64,000 nucleotides of DNA from Callaeas wilsoni (Eukaryota > Chordata > Aves > Passeriformes > Callaeidae): the NCBI GenBank assembly GCA_013398955.1, contig VWPU01004923.1, forward strand, positions 29,299-93,298. Reading direction: 5' to 3'. Positions 38,916 through 50,966 of this stretch are shown here, piece by piece. Each line of letters starts with the position of its first letter. Within the stretch, counting starts at the first letter, position 1. Position numbers and translations under genes: made by a program. The notes under the pieces were generated by a model. The model saw only the letters and a list, made by a program, of their open reading frames with translations. It ran no database searches and was not told where the DNA came from.

Positions 38916-40727
38916 CTCCTATCGCAGCTGCATTTTCACCAACTCAGCATTCAAAATATCACAGACCTTTACAGCCACAGGAAGCTCAGGTTCCTGGTTT
39001 CAAAGAAAAAAAGCTATTCCAGTGACCTCCCAAAATACAGAACTTGTTCATCCTGCACTGAACCAACTCCCCAGCTGAATCCCCAAGCTCTCTGCAGCAT
39101 TACTGCTTCTTATTCAACATGCCAACAGGAACCCACACCACTACCAAGCCCAAAAACACTCCCAGACCTGTAGGGCACAGTCAACTCCACTAGAGACACA
39201 GACACATCTGGCAACAGCCTTAGATCTGAGTTGAATTTTGGGGCACATAAAGCTTCTTGCAGGCACTTTAGTTTAATTTTCTTATTAACAATTCTATCGT
39301 AGCAGCAATTTGTGCCGTATGTGGTGGAGGTTGCAGAGTGACTGCAGCTAAATTTAAAAAAAATGCAAAGAAAAGAAAACTTAAGGGAATAACTGCACAC
39401 CTAGAGAAAATATTACCTGTCCCTTATTGAGAGAGAAATTCACATTTACAAAACATGACAGAGCACTTTGTATTCATGTTTTCATTGTGCAATGTCTCAT
39501 TGTTTCATTAATAACAGAACTGAAATTTATGTACTAAATAACAAAACACTTCATTATGTGAGGAGTCTCAAGGCAAGGTTATAATGTGTTCAGTAAAAAT
39601 CAAGGAACTGTGAACAACCAACATGGGAGAAGGTCACAAATTCCCACCTACGTGTTCAAAAAGCAAAACCCACAGGTACAGATCTGGAACTGGCTGTCCT
39701 GACCCTCAGGGCCAACTCATGTCCCCCCTCAGTGCTCAAGTCCTGCTGCAAAGGCGTCACTCTGCTTTAATTGACTTTACTCGTAGACTTGAAAAAGTTC
39801 ACAAGTGTCACTTTCCATCTTGTACTTTCCAATACCCAAATAACATTTGCTCTTTGCTACACTGATTATCAAGGAAGAGCAAACAGAAATGGACAAAAAT
39901 ATCCCATAAGCAGAGACCAAAAGATAAAGCTGGTGAGAAAGCACAGAGAGGAGGATGACTCAAGAGCAGAATTTGACTTCCTCATCCTTCAATAAAAGTT
40001 CTCGAAGTTGGTTCCTATGAAAGCAACAAGTCCCAAGCAGAGGGAATGAGCAGCATTCCCAGAGCAGACCTCGGCTTAGCCTGCCCTTCCCTCCTCCCTC
40101 TGCTGCTCCTGGAACCATCCAACAGCAGGGAACAGCCCCACTGTTTGGTAGGGGGTTATCACCTTACTTCTAACGTTGGCAGATTCTTTCATCTGACTCA
40201 CTGTTCACCTGGTGTGAATGCTGGTCTGGTAGAGCTTTGAGTGGCATAATGGGAGAAGAGAGGTCTCCCAGAGGGAACACTGATGGCATAGGACAGGACA
40301 GAACAGCAAGGGACAGAGAGCAGGGCAATTCTGCAAGCAATTAACAGCAGAGTGATCATCAGTGTTCATTAACGTGTCAGAGTTCTCAGCTAAACAGAAA
40401 AGATAGGTGGATTAAATATTCATCCAGGATATGTGGCTTACAAAGCTTTCTGGCAGTGGTGGAAGTTTAGTAGGTAAAGACAAACAGCCTGGAATGTCAA
40501 ATGAGCTGAGGAATGCAATAAGAATGTCAGGTAAGAGAGGCAACAGCAAGGGAACAGCGTGGGCACCTCTGCCTGCTACCCCCCTACCCGGGGCACTGAG
40601 ATCCAGGAGAACCAGCCCCAGTGAAGCTCTGGGGCCCAGGCCCTAGGGGGACACCACCAAACCCAGGAGACACCGTCGAAGCCAGTGACCTGCAGCCAGT
40701 GACCTGCAGCCAGAACAGCTTTCATCC

Positions 40728-40736
40728 AAGGGGAGA
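40728..40736 (+). promoter_or_regulatory. Candidate retroviral polypurine tract
   Basis: The nine bases aaggggaga sit directly before the TG that opens the LTR at 40737. This is the arrangement expected where plus-strand priming occurs at the 3' end of a retroviral internal region, so the LTR is probably a 3' LTR and not a solo LTR. Confidence 0.6.
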
Positions 40737-41077
40737 TGTGGATGCTGAAATGCTGTTAGCAGGGAAATTTTCTCTCCTTGCATTCATTCTGTGAGAACTT
40801 TTCCTTTGCTGTGTGAGCTATGTAAACAATAGATAGGGTTTTTGTAAATAGCATACATATCCGGTATCTTCTGACCTTGTGTACATTATATAAGGAAAAA
40901 ACATTTTTAAGTAGGTGCCTGAGACTTTGACCAATCACCCTAGGAGAAGTGTGAGCACTGTTCAATTGCTATATGGAACTAGAATATATAAATGGTATTG
41001 TAAATTTAATAAATAATTCATTCCTCGCTCTGACTCCTGCCTCGCTGCATCTCTGCGCCCCTGCTTGGAAGCCCACA
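40737..41077 (+). mobile_element. Probable endogenous retrovirus 3' LTR
   Basis: A 341-bp segment begins TGTGG and ends CCACA (5-bp inverted termini). It contains a CCAAT box (40931-40935), a TATA-like tatataaa (40985-40992) and AATAAA (41008-41013), followed by a GC-richer U5-like end. A polypurine tract precedes it. There is no matching target-site repeat on the two sides and no recognisable gag, pol or env upstream, so it looks like the 3' remnant of a truncated or non-autonomous provirus. Confidence 0.65.
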
Positions 41078-41604
41078 GGGAAAGGCAGAGTTTGTAGGGC
41101 TGGGGTGGGTCTTTGTGCTCCTTCAGCCAGAGGTACCTTGACTGTGGACGACACGTCCCCAGCAAGCATCAGAAGAGCCTTGGAGAGTCTCAGAAATCAT
41201 ATCCAGACCTCACTTCTGATTTGGGAAAGCAGCCGTTCACAGAACAGGACACAAACAAGGGTGCCCAGACAGACCCTGGCTGTGCCAGCTCGGGAGGAGC
41301 CTGCCCAGCACCCCCCATCCCTCCACATGCCAGGGACACGGGACAAAGATTCCCAGACCTTCACTCATCCCCAGCACGGAACACGGTGATGCTTCCAACA
41401 GAATCAACTTGTTTTGTCTCAGAAATACCAACCATCTGCTCTGCATTCCCAATTTCTAGCAGGCTCCCAATTAATCAGCCATTAAAACCCCTCCATTAAT
41501 GCGACCAAGAACACCAACATATGTGAGCTCAGAAAACAGAACCAACAAAAGTGTTATTTCAACTAAATTGCTATGAGCAACCAAGTAATGAAAAAATACC
41601 ATTC

Positions 41605-41745
41605 CCATGCTGGAAGTTTAAGGCCAGGATGGACAGGGCTTGGAGCAAGCTAGGATGGTGGAAGGTGTCACTGCCCATGGCAGGGGGTGGGATGAGATGG
41701 GCTTTAAGGTCCCTTCCAACCTAAACCATTCCACAATTCTGTGAT
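41605..41745 (+). mobile_element. CR1 retroposon 3' end
   Basis: Contains aaggccaggatggacagggc, tggaaggtgtcactgcccat and ggtcccttccaacctaaacc, with tail attccacaattctgtgat. It is a short 5'-truncated copy. Confidence 0.9.
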
Positions 41746-42335
41746 AATTCAACTCCACAGCCCTCAAACAGCCACACCTGCAGGCAGGAGGGACCAGGTC
41801 AGCGTGTCAGTGCATCCTTAAAGTGCATTATCAGTCATGCACCTCCAACCACCCTCTCTCCACACCTGGCACCAGCCTCACGGGCAGCTGCCAGCTGGAG
41901 CTGGCATCACAGACACATCCCTGCACCCCTTGGTGCTCTGGCAGTGGGATCAGAACAGCTCCAAGTGAAGAGCACAGGAGAGGTGATGTGAGGTAACACT
42001 GAGTATTTCTCCAAGCCCTGTGGTGTGTCTCTGGCAGCAGCCAGCAGCAGATTGCTGGGGAGGAGTATCAGAGCAAGGAAAACTGAGTGCCGTTCCCTGA
42101 GCCTCCAGCAATCCGCAGCTTTCTCAATCTTTTGGATTTCTCAAGCCTGAGGTGGTGACTTTCAAGAGCCTGGGGGATTTTTCTGTCAGCCAGGAGCTCA
42201 CAGGGATCCTGCAGCCCAGGTTTCTGTGCTGCAGGTGAGAGAACTGCAGGCAGTGGCCTCACCCCAGGCACAGGGATCGTGGTTCCTGGGAAAACCTCCT
42301 GGAGCACCTAAACTTGTACTCCCCATCTGTTTTTA

Positions 42336-42652
42336 GGGGAAGGGAAAAAGGGAAAGGGAATAGGGGAGAGGGAATAGGGGNNNNNNNNNNNNNNNNNNNN
42401 NNNNNNNNNNNNNNNNNNNNNNNNNNNNNNNNNNNNNNNNNNNNNNNNNNNNNNNNNNNNNNNNNNNNNNNNNNNNNNNNNNNNNNNNNNNNNNNNNNNN
42501 NNNNNNNNNNNNNNNNNNNNNNNNNNNNNNNNNAAAAGGAAAAAGGAAAAGGAAAAAGGAAAAGGAAAAAGGAAAAGGAAAAAGGAAAAGGAAAAAGGAA
42601 AAGGAAAAAGGAAAAGGAAAAAGGAAAAGGAAAAGGAAAAAGGAAAAGGAAA
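42336..42652 (+). repeat. Polypurine satellite with assembly gap
   Basis: The left part (to 42380) is a variable G-rich purine repeat (gggaaaaagggaaaggg, gggaatagggg). The right part (42534-42652) is a regular alternation of aaaagg and aaaaagg, a 13-bp unit repeated about nine times. Purines form one strand almost throughout. The two flanks differ in unit, so the missing centre probably contains a transition. Confidence 0.95.
42381..42533. other. Assembly gap (153 N)
   Basis: 153 undetermined bases inside the polypurine satellite. The gap length may be an estimate and the real array could be longer or shorter. The open frames that run through it on both strands are artefacts of the repeat. 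Confidence 0.99.
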
Positions 42653-44004
42653 GCTGGCAAATACCAGAGGTCTGGTTCATTTTCTCTGCTAACAAACAAG
42701 GGCACTGAAGAGAAGGGCTGCAGCAAAGCGTCCAACCTCTTGCCCCAGAGAGGGGGGAAAAAAGCATCACACAAGATATAAACCCCCCCTTTCTTTCCAG
42801 GGATGAGCAAGGTACTCACTTTGGTCATTTTTTCCCACAAAACATTAATTTCCTAAGATATGCAGGAGTGGGAATCCAGGTGTCCTAGTTCTAAGTCTAA
42901 TAAAACATGGTCCAAAAGTTGCCTCAAGAAATGAGCGGCCCAGAGGGCAGAGAGTGATTTCTGAGGCTCAGAAATGGTTTCAAATCCACCTCACCTGAAA
43001 AACACACCCACATCAAAAGACAAGGCCAGTACAAAATGCGCCGAGGGAAAATTTTAGCAGAGCAAACTTACTTGCTTGCACTCCATCAAAAGAAAATTTA
43101 CTTTTGGCTTAATAAAAGTCTACAAAATTATGTGACAAAGTCACATAACTGATAAATGAGTTGGGTGTCAGAGGATCTTGCCCAGCAAAAAAATACCAAA
43201 TTGTGCCAGGGTTCAGGCACCACAGTGAACATTTCACATTTAAATCTAATCTGTGTGTAAAGACAGGCAGAACTGTAATTAAAAACTCCAATAAATTATT
43301 AGCAAAGATTTTTCAGCGAGCTCTCCAATACATTAAACATTTTTAGAACTGAAAAGAAGGAAAATTTAAAGGGCAGAAAGGAATGAGAGAGACACATATG
43401 TTGGATTTGAATCCCTCTCTACTTCAGTTTGAAATTCTATGAGATCAGAGGGCTCCCACATAGAACCAGAATTTGCACAGCCATGTGGTGTCTTTTAGCT
43501 GGTCTCAGTAAAGGAACAAAAAAATAGTCAGGCAAATACTTTTGAAAAATCTGAATACTGCAGAAGAACTTCTTATCAAAAGATCTTCTCAGCTCTACCA
43601 GGATTAAGAGGAAAAGAATTAATAATAAAAACAGACATCGTGAGCACTGACCAGAATTCATCAGCATGATGAACTGCATGGCAGAAAAACCTGTCCCACT
43701 TCCCGGCACTCCAGTTCAGAGCTGGAAAATTCTGTTCCTGCTTTCTGGAAGTTGGATATTCCACAGCCTCCTTCCTTGGAGACCCAAAGCCCCAGATTCA
43801 GAGGAAGGGCTGGAGCCTGCAGGACACCCAGGGGACAGCAGGGCTGCAGCCTCTGGGTCACTGCGCTCTGCAGGACCTTCTGCTCTGCCCACAGAGCTCA
43901 GAGCATTTTTCATTCTATCTCTGTCTCAAGGTGAAGGCAGCTCCATGCACAGCTGCTGCTGCCAGGTCCCAAAAACATCCTTCATCACACAGCTTGTGAC
44001 AGCA

Positions 44005-44480
44005 GCAGAGCTGCCCCAGCCCTGGGCCCAGCACAGCAAGGACCTGGAGCTGCTGGAGAGAGGCCAGAGGAGGCACCAGGGGGATCAGAGGATGGAGCAG
44101 CTCTGCTGGGAGGAAAGGCTGGGAGAGCTGGGATTGTTCAGCCTGGAGAAGCCTTGAGGTGACCTAATTGTGGTGTTCCAGTGCCTGAAGGTACAGGAAA
44201 GATGGACAGAGACTGTTTACAAGTTTGGCATGACAAGACAAGGGGGAATGGCTTCAAACTGACAGAGAGGAGGTTTAGTTTAGAAAGAAATCCTTCCCTG
44301 GGAGGATGGGCCCTGGCACAGGGTGCCCAGAGAAGCTGTGGCTGCCCCTGGATCCCTGGCAGTGCCCAAGGCCAGGCTGGACGGGGCTTGGAGCAGCCTG
44401 GGACAGTGGAAGGTGTCCCTGCCCATGGTTGGATGGGCTTGAAGGTCCCTTCCAACCCAGGCCGTTCTGTGATTGGAATC
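44005..44480 (+). mobile_element. CR1 retroposon, about 475 bp
   Basis: One of the longest copies in the window. It begins agagctgccccagccctggg and reads ggcaccagggggatcagagg, gattgttcagcctggagaag, ggtgcccagagaagctgtgg and ggtcccttccaacccaggcc, with tail ttctgtgattgg. Its first 140 bases are nearly identical to 61212-61355, so both belong to the same young subfamily. Confidence 0.93.
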
Positions 44481-45802
44481 TCCATGGAAGCACAAACATC
44501 CCTTAGCATTTAACTGGGACACAATCCCACTGTCTGGAAACAATATGTGAATTATCATAAACCACAGAAACACCAAATGTCAAAGAAAGCAGCACAAATG
44601 GGTTGGGGAAAGCTGTGGGTGGTCCCACACGTTGGTGCTCCTCGTGTGCACAACGCACCCCTGATGGAGAGCAGGCTGCTCACCTGAGCTGTTCCCATTA
44701 CAAATCAAAACATTTAGAAAAAAAACAAATTCCAAAACCAATGTAATTAAACCCACAAAAAACAATTAAACAATGAAACTAAGTCCTGTCTCATTACAGG
44801 CAAAAGTGGATTTTTTTTTCTGGGGGAAGGAAGATCCTGAATACTTTTCCAGTTTTTGTGGACAGTATATATTCACTATCAGACTGAGATTTTCTAGTTG
44901 TCATTACTTTTATATCCCTTTAATAATACAGAAGTAGCTAAAAATTACCAAAACAAGCCCCAAAATCCTGTTAAATAAATTCACCTGCAACCAGCTCCAA
45001 CTCCAACCACTGCCCACAGCCTTCTCATGCCAGTTCCAGGAAAAGGAAAACCACCTTTTATCTGTTGTATTATGTTAGAACCCAGCCTGAATTCCCACCA
45101 GGACTGGGGTCAGCCTGCACCCCGAGGCCAGGCTCCTTCCCAGAGCTGCAGCAGCTGATCATTCCTGCAATGGTCTCAGAGTTCCTGCCTGCATCCTCCT
45201 AATTCCTTCTCTCCTCATCTCCAGCCTGCAGCAGGGAAATTCAAGGCATCACTGCAATATCCAGCTAAGTTCATATTAACAGGAAGGGGAAGAAATTTTC
45301 TATAATAAATACATGAAGTTGCAAAAGAAAGCTAAAACCAACTGCTCTCCCCACATATTAAGGCTGCTCTCCACTGCTACGGAACATATTCAAAGTCCAG
45401 AGCAATGAAATTATATGGATCAAATGTTAAATATGGATTAAATGTTAAGTCAAGTATTATAATCAGATGCTGCCATTTAACTTTCAATTAGAAAAAAGGT
45501 TGGTTCAAGGAAAAAAACCCAAAAAATAAACAAATATTCACCAAAAAAAATTTGAATAGCAGCAAATCTACACAGTCAAACCCCTTACTTTCCAAACTGA
45601 GAGTTCCTTTCAGAGAAGATTTTCAATTAAGCCTTCTCAAGCACATTAACAGCTCTCATTTCCATAAAGCCAGGGCAGGTCTGATCCAGTTCACACCCAA
45701 ACCCCAGGTGCTGATGAGCCCATCTGCGAGCTGGGGACTCAGGGAAGGGCTCAGGTGGCAGCGGCTGCTCAGCAAGGCCCTGCTGCAAACAAACCCTTCC
45801 AC

Positions 45803-45972
45803 ATGGAATCATGGAATGCTTTGGGCTGGAAAGGACCTTAAAACTCATCTCATTCCATCCCTGCCATGGGCAGGGACACTTTCTACTTTCCCAGGTTGCT
45901 CCAAGCCCTGTCCAACCTGGCCTTGGACATTTCCAGGGATGAGGCAGCCACAGCTTCTCTGGGCAACCCATG
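45803..45972 (-). mobile_element. CR1 retroposon 3' end, antisense
   Basis: Begins atggaatcatggaatgcttt, then ggctggaaaggaccttaaaa, ccatgggcagggacacttt and gccacagcttctctgggca. A 146-codon open frame crosses it but is a by-product of the repeat. Confidence 0.9.
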
Positions 45973-47739
45973 TCAAACGTGCAGGTGAATAGCAAAACAA
46001 CCTGAAAACAAATCCAATTTTCACTCCACTACTCAGTTCATTTTTTTTTTCAGTAAGTCAGAAGAAAAAAAAAATCATTCCAAATCCCAGCCCTTTTCCT
46101 GAAAGCCAAGCACCACCTGCACATGGCTCCCAGCACTTTGTGAGGCACTGAGAAGGAACACCCAAACAACCCTCTGCCAGAGGGGAAAGGAGAAAGCACA
46201 AAAGCTACAAGTTTAAAAAAAAAAAAAAAGGAGGAAAAAAGAAACTGTTGCTTCTGCTAAATAAAGAAAGAAAAACTGCAGGCTGCCAACACCCCCAGCA
46301 CAGCTCTGCAGAGGTGCTGCACTGCCTGGGAGCACCGCGGGGCTGAGGGAGCCGGGGCCGGGCGCCTGCGAGGCCACAGAGCCCCTGTGCCAGCGGTGTT
46401 TGGGACCAGATGGCTCCCTGTGTTTTCCCACAACACTTTCCTCTTCCCACTGCAGCCGTCTGCTCCCTTTTGGCAACAACTTCAGGTGCCAAGGGTGTAC
46501 AGAACCATCTCGAGCTGCCAAGCACTGCACGGGCATCGGCCCAGGGAAAGAAAGGGAAAAGGGTGAAGGAGGAAAGGCCGAGCGACCCCACCAACCCCCC
46601 CTTTCACACGTGCCTGCTGCTTTCAGCCCAAATGAGTATTTTTATCCTGAACAGTCCATCTACCTACTTAAGTTTCTGTTTGTTTTATTTACAGGCTCTT
46701 AGTGTTGTCACACATCAAAACAAGCTGGCAGTGATCCCTAAGGAGTCCCCATTAGCAATACAGCTCCATTATGGATGCAACATTTTTCTGCCATCTCCAA
46801 AATAAGAGGAGTCTTCAAACACCCACAAATTAGTTGTCACTGTAACAAGTCTCCACCACAAGTTGCACACAAATTCAGGCTTCGGAAGGTTAAAGAGCTC
46901 AAGCACCACCAGCTTTTTCCTGTGCCTGTTCACCCAGAAGATTTTTCAGCACAAACAGGAGTGTCAGCTCCAGACACCAAAAGTCAAAAAGAAAATTACC
47001 AATAAATGTAAGTGGTTACACCTCAAGCATCACATAACCTGTACTTTTAAAAATTATAAGCCGTGAGAGAGCAGACTAATAATTCCTCAAAGGACTACAG
47101 AAGATTCACCCAAGAGATCTGTAACAGCATTTGAGGATGAGAAAAGGATGTTTGGGAAATGTCAAACACCAGTAACGAACATAAAATGAATTCTGAATTA
47201 AATACATGGGTTTGTGAGGAACTGGACCTTGCACAAGCAACTTCACCCATGGATAAAGCAATTAATGACTCAACTGTGAGCTGAACACATGGTTTTGTGG
47301 GCATGAGACAGACAAATAAGCTGGCAACAAATGGGACAATGATTTCAGACTAAACTTTGGATTTCCAGTGCCAATCTGGATCTCCTCCATGAGCCTCTTC
47401 CACCAAGTCTTATGCTTACCACTCATGCACAACCACAACACAAGAAAGCTGCCCAAGAAACCCTTTGCTGGATGAAGCTTTTCAACTGAGGAGGCTTGAA
47501 AGGCTCTCACGCATGAGCTGGAGAGAATCAGACCCTCAGGTGCCATGGGAGCAGTGCCCTGCTGTGGGATGTGTCTCCTCAAGTGCCTTGGGGGTGCTGA
47601 GGGCAGCCAAGACAAGGGTCAAGAGGCTGGTATTTCCAAGTCATTAAGACAAAGAAGTTTTCCACTATAATTAAATGCACACCAAGGATGGGAATAGAGA
47701 AGTAAGAAACATGAAGAAGGCTGATCCTGACCACTGCTG

Positions 47740-48015
47740 TAGAATCACAGAACGGTTTGGGTTGGAAATGATTTTAAAGATTACCTGTCCATGGGCACCT
47801 TCCACTGTCCCAGGCTGTTCCAACCTGACCTTGGACACTTCCAGGGATGAGGAAGTCACAAATTCTCTGAACAACCTGTGCCAGGGCCCCATCACCCTCA
47901 AAAGAATTTCTCCCTAATCTCTAACCTAATTGTGCCCTCAGTTTATAACCATTCCCCACTGTCCTGTGGGGACCTGGCCATATAAAAAGTTCCTCCCCCT
48001 CCTGTTTTACACAGC
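47740..48015 (-). mobile_element. CR1 retroposon 3' end near exon L
   Basis: Starts agaatcacagaacggtttgg and gttggaaatgattttaaag, continues ttccactgtcccaggctgtt and caaaagaatttctccctaat and on to ctgtcctgtggggacctggc, near-complete for the 3' UTR. It begins about 180 bases downstream of the exon L donor. Confidence 0.9.
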
Positions 48016-48193
48016 ACTGGAAGGCCACAGGATTCTCTCCGAAACCTCCTCCCCAGCCCTGTGAGCATCCCCAGGTACTGCTACCCCCTAACACAGCACG
48101 GACCCCTCTCTGACAGGTGACAGTACCTGGCCATGCCGCTCTGAAATGACAAGCAGAGCTCGTTTGCTGTGATGCCAACATGGGAACACTCAC

Positions 48194-48343
48194 CCACAGC
48201 ACTGAGGGCGTGCTTGAGCTCCAGGGTGAAGGCTGTCAGCGGCACCTCCTCGGACACCGGCATGATCGCCACCGTGGAGAGGTTGTTGGCAGGATTCCCT
48301 GCGTCCCACTTGCTGCTGGAGCTGTGCAGTCCGAGAGGATGAC
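48194..48343 (-). CDS. PNPLA7: PNPLA7 exon L: linker to esterase domain
   Basis: 150 nt, residues 59-108. A variable serine-rich start ([12 protein letters not shown]) precedes the conserved core [17 protein letters not shown] and [15 protein letters not shown]. The acceptor is gtggacag and the donor gtgagt. The exon begins inside Gly59 (G|GT) and ends after the first base of Gly109, matching exons M and K. A minus-strand CR1 copy (47740-48015) begins about 180 nt into the downstream intron. Confidence 0.92.
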
Positions 48344-50905
48344 CTGTCCACAGAGAAAACACCTGCCATCAGTCAGCCAGGCTGCCAACCCTGCAAATCA
48401 TGGAATGTCACCTTCGGGCAGGAGGGAAAGCGTCACTGTGTCACCGAACTGCTCCGTGTCAGAGAAATGCAACACAAACCTCCACAGCACGTGAGAGCAG
48501 AGTTCCCACATATTTCATTTCAAGAGGATGAAGATCAGTTTCCATCATTTTTGGCTGCTGGTACAGCATATGTGGGTTGAAGTTAGGCAATGTTAAAAAT
48601 ATGCCAGGAATATGTTAAATGAAACATGGATTTACCTGACCCAGGAAGGCAAAGATAAAAGGCACTTAAAATCCCTTTACAACAACTTTGGAACTGGTTC
48701 AGCCCACAAGAGGAATTAGCTTAACTAACAAAACCTCCAAACCTGTCAGTATTAAAATATTCCAAAACGTAACAATCGTTTTTTTAATGGTATTCCTAAG
48801 CAAGGAAGGAAATAGCTGTTTTCAACAAAGCTCCTATGGAAAACGTGAATCTCCACCTGTTTTCCCTTCTCTGCAAGATGCAGAGCTTTACAGATATGGG
48901 CTTAGGAGTATTAAAATAAAACATGGAACCTCTGAAGTAGCTGCAATGTACCTGGGAACTATCTCTAATACAATTTGGTGAGTAAGGACAGAGAGTCTGG
49001 GCAGAGGAAAAGCAGTTTCTGAGAGAAATCTGCAATGAATGTGAAGAAGATCAAGATTTTCCCAGACAGCTTAGAGCAGGTAAAGGTCAATGTTCTACAA
49101 ACTGGTCTTACTCTGATGCTCTGTTTTCTCTTTAGCTGAGCCTTCTCAGAAAATCTCACTCTGCTGCTAATGCCTGTCAACTCAGCTCTAAATACACAAA
49201 AAAATTTTGCATCTAACTCAGGATTTTACATCCTGCTTATCTCACTTCACCCAGCAAAGGGCTAAGATGTACCATCAAGATGAGTTCTTGAGCTGGGCAT
49301 ATGGAAATACTTGCTATCCCCTGTGCAAACCCATTCAAAGGCTCAAAGCCAGAGTGACAGACCACTGCAGGACACAAAGAAATATCAGATCAACTTTTTT
49401 TGAAATATATTCAGCAATTGAGTTATTCATTTCAAATCTTCTGCACAGATTTGAAACAAAACAGCTAGGGCTGGAAGGGTAAACAGTTTTCCCCCTCCTT
49501 TTGGTGATCTTCAAGAAGATATCTGTAGGTTCAAACAGGTTACACATCACAGCTCAACCCCTTCATCTCCACAGGCCCTTCCCTCCTCAGAACTTCAGTG
49601 GTGATTCTCTGACTGAACTCCTGTAACTCTCACTAATTTTCCTCCCACTTTCTCTGTTTCCTCCATTTTGCCCCGTTTCCCAGGCAGTGCAGGCTCTGCC
49701 CTGGGCAACAGAGGCACTTCAGCAGGCACACAAGTTTAAGCACAATTATCACCAGGCATTTGTGCACAAGTGGTTGTGCCCAGAAAGCTGAGCAGGTGAA
49801 GGAAGAGCAGATTCCCTTCCCCAGACTGCTCTGAAACAGGAAACTGGGTGACCTTCATTTTCAGTCTCCTTGGAATTTGGCAAAACCAGCAACTGAAGCA
49901 ATGAAAACCCCCCAGCCAAAGAAAACCCAAATAATCCTCAGCATTAAAGGGACCCATAACACCCTCAGTAGTTAATGGGCATCTGTTTGCTTTTAAATGC
50001 TGCTCAAGAAAATTGGGAAAATTCCCTCCTACTCCCTTCAGTCAGTAAAGAGACTTTCTGTTGGCACTGCCACAAACACAAAGCTTTAGAACCAACCCAT
50101 GGCAGGCCATTTCCTCCCAGACGATTCATTAAAATACTGCAAATACAGGCATTTTAAGTCAGTCTTTGTGCTGCTGCTGCTCAGCATGGTGCTCTGATTC
50201 CAGCCCAGTATAGCTGCTATTTCCAATGCTCCCTTTCCATTGCTCTCACAAGAAATTCCAGGGAAATTTCACTGCACACAGGCAGCAACACTTCTCTATC
50301 TCAATTGCAAATCATTCCATTCCCATACCCAGTTAACCACGCTCTGCCAAAAACAACATGTGTACACAGATATAATAAAATCACCATCCACTTGTGCCTA
50401 CAGCTGTAACAGAGCACAGAATCCCAGACTGGTTAGGGCTGGAAGGGACCTTAAATCTCATCCAGTTCCATCCCCTGCCATGGGCAGGGACACCTCTCAT
50501 TATCCCAGGCTGCTCCAAGCCCCAATGTCCAGCCTGGCCTTGGGCACTGCCAGGGATCCAGGGGCAGCCACAGCTTCTCTGGGCACCCTGTGCCAGGGCC
50601 TCCCCCCCTCCCCGCGAACAATTCCTTCCCAATATCCCATCCCTCCCTGCCCTCTGGCAGTGGGAAGCCAGTCCCTGGGTCCTGTCCCTCCATCCCTTGT
50701 CCCCCGTCCCTCTCCAGCTCTCCTGGAGCCCCTTTAGGCCCTGCAAGGGCTCTGAGGTCTCCCTGGAGCCTTCTCTTCTCCAGGCCGAAATTTAGCAATG
50801 AATTTCCTTTCCAAGTATGCACTGCCTATTTCCAAATGTAAGGATGTAAGTCTGGCTCCAAGGAAGCCCCAGCATCAATGGGAAGAGTCCAGGAATGAGT
50901 CTCAC
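48344..50905 (-). other. PNPLA7: Intron M-L of PNPLA7
   Basis: 2.6 kb intron. One CR1 copy (50414-50785) lies about 120 bases downstream of the exon M donor. The remainder shows no recognisable element. Confidence 0.85.
50414..50785 (-). mobile_element. CR1 retroposon, about 370 bp, antisense
   Basis: Begins cacagaatcccagactggtt and ggctggaagggaccttaaat, then ccatgggcagggacacctc, cagggatccaggggcagcc and ccctgccctctggcagtgg, and ends ccttctcttctccagg. Matches in reverse the copies at 56303-56588 and 61440-61714. Confidence 0.92.
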
Positions 50906-50966
50906 CTCCCTGCTGCAGACTGCCAAGAATCTTCTCGCCCAGCAAGTGAATAAGTCTGGTCACAAC
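50906..50966 (-). CDS. PNPLA7: PNPLA7 exon M: helix after third nucleotide-binding domain
   Basis: 61 nt, residues 39-58 plus the first base of codon 59. It encodes [18 protein letters not shown], the amphipathic helix that follows the third nucleotide-binding domain in PNPLA6 and PNPLA7. The acceptor follows a long pyrimidine tract (ctttctctcccag) and the donor is gtgaga. The split glycine codon G|GT is completed by exon L. Confidence 0.92.

Larger units (their letters stand above)
38369..48193 (-). other. PNPLA7: Intron L-K of PNPLA7 (9.8 kb)
   Basis: Contains CR1 copies at 38428-38597, 38792-38915, 41605-41745, 44005-44480, 45803-45972 and 47740-48015, a probable 3' LTR with polypurine tract (40728-41077), a polypurine satellite with an assembly gap (42336-42652), and a small CpG-rich patch at 46320-46390. 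No nested gene was recognised. Confidence 0.85.

Noticed and set aside
40240..40727. Retroviral internal region upstream of the LTR
   Set aside because: No gag, pol or env similarity was recognised; the 71-codon frame there has no retroviral motif, so it is not annotated as viral coding sequence.
42259..42840. Open frames on both strands through the N gap (about 155-193 codons)
   Set aside because: Low-complexity translation of the purine satellite plus unknown bases; not a gene.
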